Positions 58,382-64,000 of a stretch of DNA of 64,000 bases are shown one piece after another. The notes beneath the pieces were generated by a model. The model saw only the letters and a list, made by a program, of their open reading frames with translations, was not told where the DNA came from and searched no databases. Origin of the DNA: Gonocerus acuteangulatus. Lineage: Eukaryota > Arthropoda > Insecta > Hemiptera > Coreidae. Position numbers and translations under genes: made by a program. The DNA is taken from contig OX328132.1 of the NCBI GenBank assembly GCA_946811695.1, positions 95,561,456 to 95,625,455 of the forward strand, read 5' to 3'. The stretch's first letter is position 1. Each line of letters begins with the position of its first letter.

Positions 58382-58592
58382 GGGGGTCTCCCGTGGTCTA
58401 GTGGCTAGCGCCTTAGATTCATAAGCGGGAGATGGTGGGTTCGATCCCCACCGGCGGCAGGAATTTTCTCATCTCAGGACTCGTTGAGAAAATTCCTCGC
58501 TGTACCCTGGATGTCGGCGCTAATGGCCCAGATTTGCCGATGCGCCGTTAAAAAAAGAAAAGAAAACAAAAAAAAAACAAAAAAAAAAAAAC
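58382..58592 (+). mobile_element. tRNA-derived SINE, best-preserved copy
   Basis: GGGGTCTCCCGTGGTCTAGT with box A TGGTCTAGTGG, box B GGTTCGATCCC, a body with an inverted repeat (GGAATTTTCTC...GAGAAAATTCC), the tail GGCGCTAATGGCCCAG and GATGCGCCGTTAAAA, and an A-rich end with G/C interruptions. It has the least damaged promoter boxes of the copies in the window. Confidence 0.88.
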
Positions 58593-59990
58593 TTTCCTAG
58601 CCAGAAACTTTTGAATGTTAATCACACAAAAATAGCTGAATGTTCGAAGATATCTTTTTCCGCCTTAAAGCCCGATTCTTTGTTTGCTGATACCCTTCCG
58701 AATGCAGGAGTGAAATTGAAGCTGATTCCTACTAACAGGAGTTCCTTTCAAGACACATCCCTATGTTTTGGAAGAGGAATGTACACCACATTCCATAATT
58801 GTGTATTCTCTAGAAAAATGCAGTACTTAGAGTTCTTTTCTCCTAGGCCACCTTGAAGCAAACCCCATTTATAACAGATCCATCGGGAAATAATTAAACA
58901 CCACGCTCAAAATAATGCTAAAATAAAATAAAAAAAGAGCGTTGGCTTATAATGGTATAAAATATAAACACATGAACTTGCGATGTTGATAACTTTACAT
59001 TTTTTTTTTAATTTGATTATTTATTTATTCTTGAGCTCTCGCAACAAAGGCGACTCACCCAATATAACCTTAACATATATACAATGACAATATTGAAATT
59101 ATAACATCTAATGCAACATTCCGTATACATCATATACTCATTCTCACACAGTTTAATTAATAAACTCAATATAAAATAATTAATTAACTCAATATTCATA
59201 TAAACAACATATTACAAATATAACTTAAGGATGAGACGGGAAGCAATACTAAACAAGGATTTTGTTTAAAAAACATTAGAGTAACTGGAAAAGAACAAGC
59301 AGAAACAAATGTAATGAAAATAAAATGTCCACAAAAATAGAAAGCATGTCGTAAATAAAAAACTGAAATACAACTCAATAATCTTTTTATTAATTTATAA
59401 CACAAACAATAATGAATACGGGTTGATAAATGGGGGAAGGAAGTCTTTATTTATGACTTTATTTTCACTCGTCTTTACCATATTGGGAAAATAAATAAAT
59501 AAAGAACTGAACTGTAATTTGATGAGTTATTTACCTAACGCCTATTTCACCAACTCCTATTCTTTCTTTTTATTCCTGTTCAACATGTGGTATACCTCCC
59601 TCGACTCTCCTAATGACGCATTTTCCTAGAAGGTCACCAGCGTTGGCTGATTCTGCCTGTATTATTGTTTGTAAGGAGCAAAAACGTATAGACCCCCTTC
59701 TTCTTCTTCTTTATTAGAAGTTTTGTGCTCACAAGTAACTTCAGCTTTCTCACAATTTTATTTTGCTGTAAAATTTGAACTGAGATAAAATCAGGAAGAA
59801 CAGTACTTCCCAGTGTAACTTGTCACACAATGCGCAATACATTATGAAGGATGATTTTATCAGGGTTCGGCATTGGTATCATAATAAAAATACATTTTTA
59901 ATTTAACCTTTAGCTATAATACACCTTTATCATACGTATCATTCCTCCTAACCTATGTATAATGTTTTTGCTTCATATGTTATTTTAAAC
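58593..59990. other. No gene seen
   Basis: A+T-rich sequence. A minus-strand frame at about 58610-58830 is open on both sides of one stop but has no recognisable motif. ORFs at 59017-59405 are composition artefacts. Confidence 0.4.
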
Positions 59991-60036
59991 GAGGAATTTT
60001 CTCAACGAGCCGATGAGAAAATTCCTGCCGCCGCAC
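59991..60036 (-). mobile_element. SINE body fragment
   Basis: GAGGAATTTTCTCAACGAGC and GAGAAAATTCCTGCCGCCG are the reverse complement of the inverted-repeat body of the SINE at 58382. Head and tail are missing. Confidence 0.75.
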
Positions 60037-60039
60037 AGT

Positions 60040-61335
60040 GGGATATTTGCCATGAAATGCTGGCCAAAAGTCCATTTTGTAAAAGTTATCCGAGACAAAA
60101 ATGAATTAGTGCTAAAAATCGAAGAGTTTGTGTACAACCTGTAAGGCTAATCTCTGTCCTGGGATTGCCTGTAAGCCAGGCGAACCACAACAAAGTCTGC
60201 AGTTTTTAGTAGGACACAGACTTGTTAACTTTCCTCCGTATATTTATCTCTGTAAAAAATTACTTTTTTCGCGAGTTTGGAATTTTTATTGCAATTTTGG
60301 TTATGGGTCACTTTAAGGCAGATAAACGAGAGTACATTTATTGATTTTCAGCAATAATTAGGCCATTTGTTAATTAGTTTAACCACAGAAGAAAATATAA
60401 AATCTTTTGGCATTTTCAACGTCAAATTCGACCTAGCTCGAAGGTTTTTGTTATACTTCCAAGCATTTCCAACCTGTTGTTTTTATATCAATATTGAAAG
60501 GAATTATTCAGCTTTAAGAATATATAATCAGAAATCGCGGATTCGCGCGGATGTGCGTGTACATGCCAGTTAATGTCATTGTTCATGAATGAATTGCTTA
60601 TGTTTGTTGTTTTCCTGAGTCAAAATAATGACTAGACAAAAAAGAGCAACTAGATGTGCTTATGTTAAATTTGAAAAATAACAATTAGATTCAAGAGAAT
60701 TAAATAAGTTTGCATCCAAATTAAAGAACAGTTGTTGAAGAATAATGTTGACTAACACGATCAACTATGCAACGCTGTTAATAACATTTGCCGCCATTTT
60801 AGTATGAAAAATCCTCGAGTCAACTCCTGCTGCTCTCTTCACTTAGTGAATTTGATAAGAGACTAAGATTATTTCTTTTTTTTTGTAATGCGTGTATTAA
60901 ATTGTTTTTTTTTTTTTTTTTTGTTTTTTTTGTGATCTCTATAAACTCTATGATACTTAAATATGCACTGTAAAGGTGACTCAAGTTAAATAAAAAAAAT
61001 CTTGAGATTATAGTAGTGCCAACATTGGGAACACAATAAACAACAAGGGCTCCTTTTCTTGACACTAATGTCAACTTTAGGAAAACGGTTGTCAGTGATC
61101 CATACTAAAACATTTAGTTGAAATTTTCATTAGAAATTCATGTATCCTGATTTTATTAATTTTTTATGACTGGAACCTTAAGTTGACAACATGTTTTCCT
61201 AATTTTGACATTCTTTTCCTAATGTTGACAGACAACTTTTTATAATAATTTTCTGCAATTTGAAATGGTCACACAACTTCTTGTTGTATCTATTTGTATC
61301 TCATTTGTATTTATTGTATCTATTTGTGGTACAAT
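60040..61335. other. No gene seen
   Basis: A+T-rich sequence. TGTCAACTTTAGGAAAAC (about 61068) and GTTTTCCTAATTTTGACA (about 61192) are imperfect inverted repeats. No supported coding region. Confidence 0.4.
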
Positions 61336-61337
61336 GG

Positions 61338-61442
61338 TTATTAGTGGCGGTAACACCAAATGCTTCTCACATTATCCAATCTATGGATTTATCAGGTTTC
61401 CGAACATTTAAAGGAGGTTGGAAGCTAAAAGTTCATGAATGA
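61338..61442 (+). pseudogene. Pogo-like DDE transposase fragment
   Basis: 34 codons reading LLVAVTPNASHIIQSMDLSG then FRTFKGGWKLKVHE and a stop. This matches the region around the last catalytic acid of pogo/Tigger-type DDE transposases (PN.TH..QPLDV.VF.PLK..W). The conserved P of QPLD is S here. The rest of the transposase was not found upstream, so it is a small decayed piece. Confidence 0.6.
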
Positions 61443-61475
61443 AGCGTCAACCATATGGCAAGTCCTGCATTAAAA

Positions 61476-62066
61476 AAGTCCGATTCGCAGGAACTGCGCC
61501 ATCTTAGCGCGGTTCCGTTCTTATCTTTAGTGTTTATGAAGGCATAGAATAGAAACAGTTATTACTTTGTTTAGATCAATAGCGAAACACCTATCCAAAT
61601 GAAATCTCAAACTAACCAGTCTTGAAAGGTCTTGATTTACAATCTTACCTGTATGGGTCAGCTATCCCATAAGTCGGGCAGAAAGGCCTCCGCACAGAGG
61701 CATTTGGAAAGCCTTGGGATCTCTCTCTTTGAACGCTACATTTTAACAATAAATTGATCTTCTTATTTTACATAATCTGTTTTATTGTCAAATACATTAT
61801 CCGACTATAAGCAATTAAAAAATAACAAGAAATAAAACAGACAAAAAGAACCATTGGAATAAACGAAATCAATTAATTTAAAGCTTTAAGCACTTTTTTC
61901 TCCGATTGACATCGCCTAATTAAAACTTTCAGAACCTTTTTAGTAGAGCATTTAGTAAGCTTCCGAATGGTAATCTTCCGCTTCACAAGAATGTCAACGG
62001 TTTTCGAGATACTAACGAAATTGGGTCTCCCGTGGTCTAATGGCTAGCGCCTTGGATTCACGCGGG

Positions 62067-62129
<63 letters not shown>

Positions 62130-63629
62130 AACGAAATTATACAAAGTTACCAAAACTTTTTTTGTCTGTTAATAAAATATTTTATTCTAACCCTTCCTTT
62201 ACTCTAAACGTAACAAAAATTTCAACATATTAGTGTTGATGAAACTCGAACATGCAGAAAATGTTTCAACTGTATCCCGTAATTCTAAGTACCAAAATCA
62301 AAGACAAAGAACCCTCCCTAGGAAGGACGCTAGGCAGTTAAAAAGCTATATATCTTGGAAATCTATATTTCTAACAATAAATTGTTTTTGTTATTTTACT
62401 TAACCAGTTTTATTGTCAAATACATTATCCAACTATAAGCAATTAAAAAATAACAAGAAATAAAACAGACAAAAAGAACCATTGGAATAAACGAAATCAA
62501 TTAATTTAAAGCTTTAAGCACTTTTTTCTCCGATTGACATCGCCTAATTAAAACTCTCTTCAGAACCTTTTTTGTAGAGCATTTAGTAAGCTTCCGAATG
62601 GTAATCTTCCGCTTCACAAGATTGTCAACGGTTTTCGAGATACTAACGAAATTATACAAAGTTACCAAAACTTTTTTTGTCTGTTAATAAAATATTTTAT
62701 TCTAACCCTTCCTTTACTCTAAACGTAACACAAATTTCAACATATTAGTGTTGATGAAACTCGAACATGCAGAAAATGTTTCAACTGTATCCCGTAATTC
62801 TAAGTACCAAAATCAAAGACAAAGAACCCTCCCTAGGAAGGACGCTAGGCAGTTAAAAAGCTATATATCTTGGAAATCCATATCTCTAACATTAAATTGT
62901 TTTTCTTATTTTTCTTAACCTGTTTTATTTTCAAATACATTATCCAACAATAAGCAATTAAAAAATAACAAGGAATAAAAAACAGACAAAAAGAACAGTT
63001 CGAATAAGCGAAATCAATTACTTTAAAGTTTTAAGCTCTTATTTCTCCGATTGACATCGCCTAATCAAAACTTTCATTAGAACCTTTTTATAGAGCATTT
63101 AATAAGCTTTCTAATGGTATTCTTCCGTTTACCAAGATTCTCAACCTTTTTCGAGATATTAAGGAAAGTAAACAAAGTTACTAAAACTTTTTATGTCTGT
63201 TAATAAAATATTTTATTCTAACCCTTCCTTAACTCCAAACGTAACCAAAATTTCAACATATTAGTTTTGATGAATGTAAAACATGCAGAAAATGTTTCAA
63301 CTGAATCCCATGATTCTAAGTACCCAAACCAAAAACGGTATTCAAAAACTATTTTTCCAATTTTCTCAAAAACGGTTAAAGCTATCGCCTTGAAATTGGT
63401 TTCATTCGTTTTCCTAGCCCAGGAATCATATAAAACGAGTACTTAGAAGTCTATGAACTCAAAAACGAAAGCGTTACGATTTTTTTGCGCGAATTTCGCC
63501 CCAAACACCATCTTCCAGTAGGCGGATTTTGCTGGTTAACGAACTTGACCTTTTAAATTGGACGACGGATTTTTGTACCAAATTTTATCACAATCGGACC
63601 ATTAGGGAAGCCAGAAATGAGCGAACAGA

Positions 63630-63685
<56 letters not shown>

Positions 63686-63823
63686 AATTTGAACCACCGT
63701 TATTTTCGGTCTCTAGGGGTTCTGAAACGCGAAATTTTCTAGTCGGCACTTTCGGATTGTTTCATTGTATCAACCTTATAAGCGGGGTTCCTCCCTATGG
63801 GGGAGGGAGGAATCGCGCTAAAA
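61476..63823 (+). mobile_element. Long family A element with tripled core (copy A16)
   Basis: Complete ends: AAGTCCGATTCGCAGGAACT at the left, 3' hairpin and AATCGCGCTAAAA at the right, (TA)n at 63632-63682. The core segment starting TAAGCAATTAAAAAATAACA occurs at 61808, 62436 and 62950; after removing a nested SINE the period is about 512 bases both times. The next copy starts at its last base. Confidence 0.9.
62023..62126 (+). mobile_element. Head-only SINE with long poly-A and 12-bp target duplication
   Basis: GGGTCTCCCGTGGTCTAATG to GATTCACGCGGG, about 40 bases of tRNA-like head, followed directly by about 70 A. ACTAACGAAATT is repeated exactly on both sides (62011-62022, 62127-62138). 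The paralogous core unit at about 62643 has the uninterrupted site. Confidence 0.92.
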
Positions 63824-64000
63824 AGTCCGACTCGCAGGAACTGCAGCATCTTAGCGCGGTTCCGTTCATGTCCCTAGTGCCATTTGATAAGCTTAGAAAA
63901 GAAATAAAGTTATTTTTTTTTATATATCTCGAGAAAATTGTCAAAATCCTCTCGAACATCTCGAATAAAAGTAATCTTAAGGCGTCAGGGAGACCGACAG
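63823..64000 (+). mobile_element. Family A element, start only (runs off the window)
   Basis: AAGTCCGACTCGCAGGAACT and TTAGCGCGGTTCC followed by the subfamily also seen at 56200-56378 (CATTTGATAAGCTTAG, TATATATCTCGAGAAAATTG). It joins the previous copy head to tail without spacer. Confidence 0.85.

Noticed and set aside
58383..58460. A tRNA gene
   Set aside because: Good A and B boxes, but no full cloverleaf by eye and the same head occurs in several SINE copies with a common body and poly-A.
59690..59830. A possible minus-strand exon with an EEEEGG stretch
   Set aside because: The best acceptor leads straight into an in-frame stop, and the open part is low-complexity GAA repeat.
60100..60316. 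A possible piggyBac-type cysteine-rich C-terminus (CTTCKANLCPGIACKPG)
   Set aside because: Only four cysteines in loose spacing, with no neighbouring transposase sequence or termini.

Overview
The window looks like intergenic, repeat-rich DNA from an animal genome, most probably an arthropod. This is inferred from strong A+T bias, many (TA)n arrays, a 5S rRNA-derived repeat close to the animal 5S consensus, I-clade LINEs with RNase H, an R2-type LINE, Helitrons, hAT/Harbinger MITEs and tRNA-derived SINEs. The species is not identified. No complete protein-coding host gene was found. Two short host exon candidates (39534-39687 plus; 58221-58324 minus) and one promoter-like GC-rich patch (51535-51745) are the only hints of host genes. 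Almost everything else that can be read is mobile DNA, much of it nested.

Layout. 1-8.7 kb is a set of inverted repeats: a 4.1 kb near-perfect palindrome (84-4193), a second palindrome (4197-4819), an inverted partner at 5171-5481 whose core resembles a hammerhead ribozyme, and a broken I-clade LINE (5503-8210, minus). 9.2-13.7 kb is a rolling-circle-like element interrupted at its (TA)n tract by a degenerate R2-type retrotransposon. 14-21.3 kb holds one family B and two family A elements, a hAT MITE and a 5S-derived SINE. 21.3-28.8 kb holds fragments plus several clearly bounded DNA-transposon derivatives. 31.3-32.5 kb is a degenerate minisatellite. 32.9-34.0 kb is a bounded Helitron. 37.4-39.3 kb is a second I-clade LINE. 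42-57 kb and 61.5-64 kb are largely packed with copies of the two related element families, in both orientations.

The central observation is a pair of element families, called A and B here. Both begin with AAGTCCGNCNCGCAGGANCTGC, both carry a subterminal word near the start (A: TTAGCGCGGTTCC; B: TTAGCACTTTCC) whose reverse complement recurs in a 3' terminal hairpin, both end in GCTAA(AA), both hold an internal (TA)n tract, and neither shows a clear target-site duplication. This is the layout of Helentron-type rolling-circle elements (DINE-1/HINE). No autonomous partner lies in the window. Head-to-tail abutment of two copies at 63823 and a tandemly doubled 3' hairpin at 47640 support rolling-circle behaviour. 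Their (TA)n tracts serve as landing sites for other elements: the R2-type LINE, a Helitron, a hAT MITE and a fold-back element all sit in or beside such tracts.

All boundaries were read by eye. Identities, copy ages and family names need alignment to confirm.
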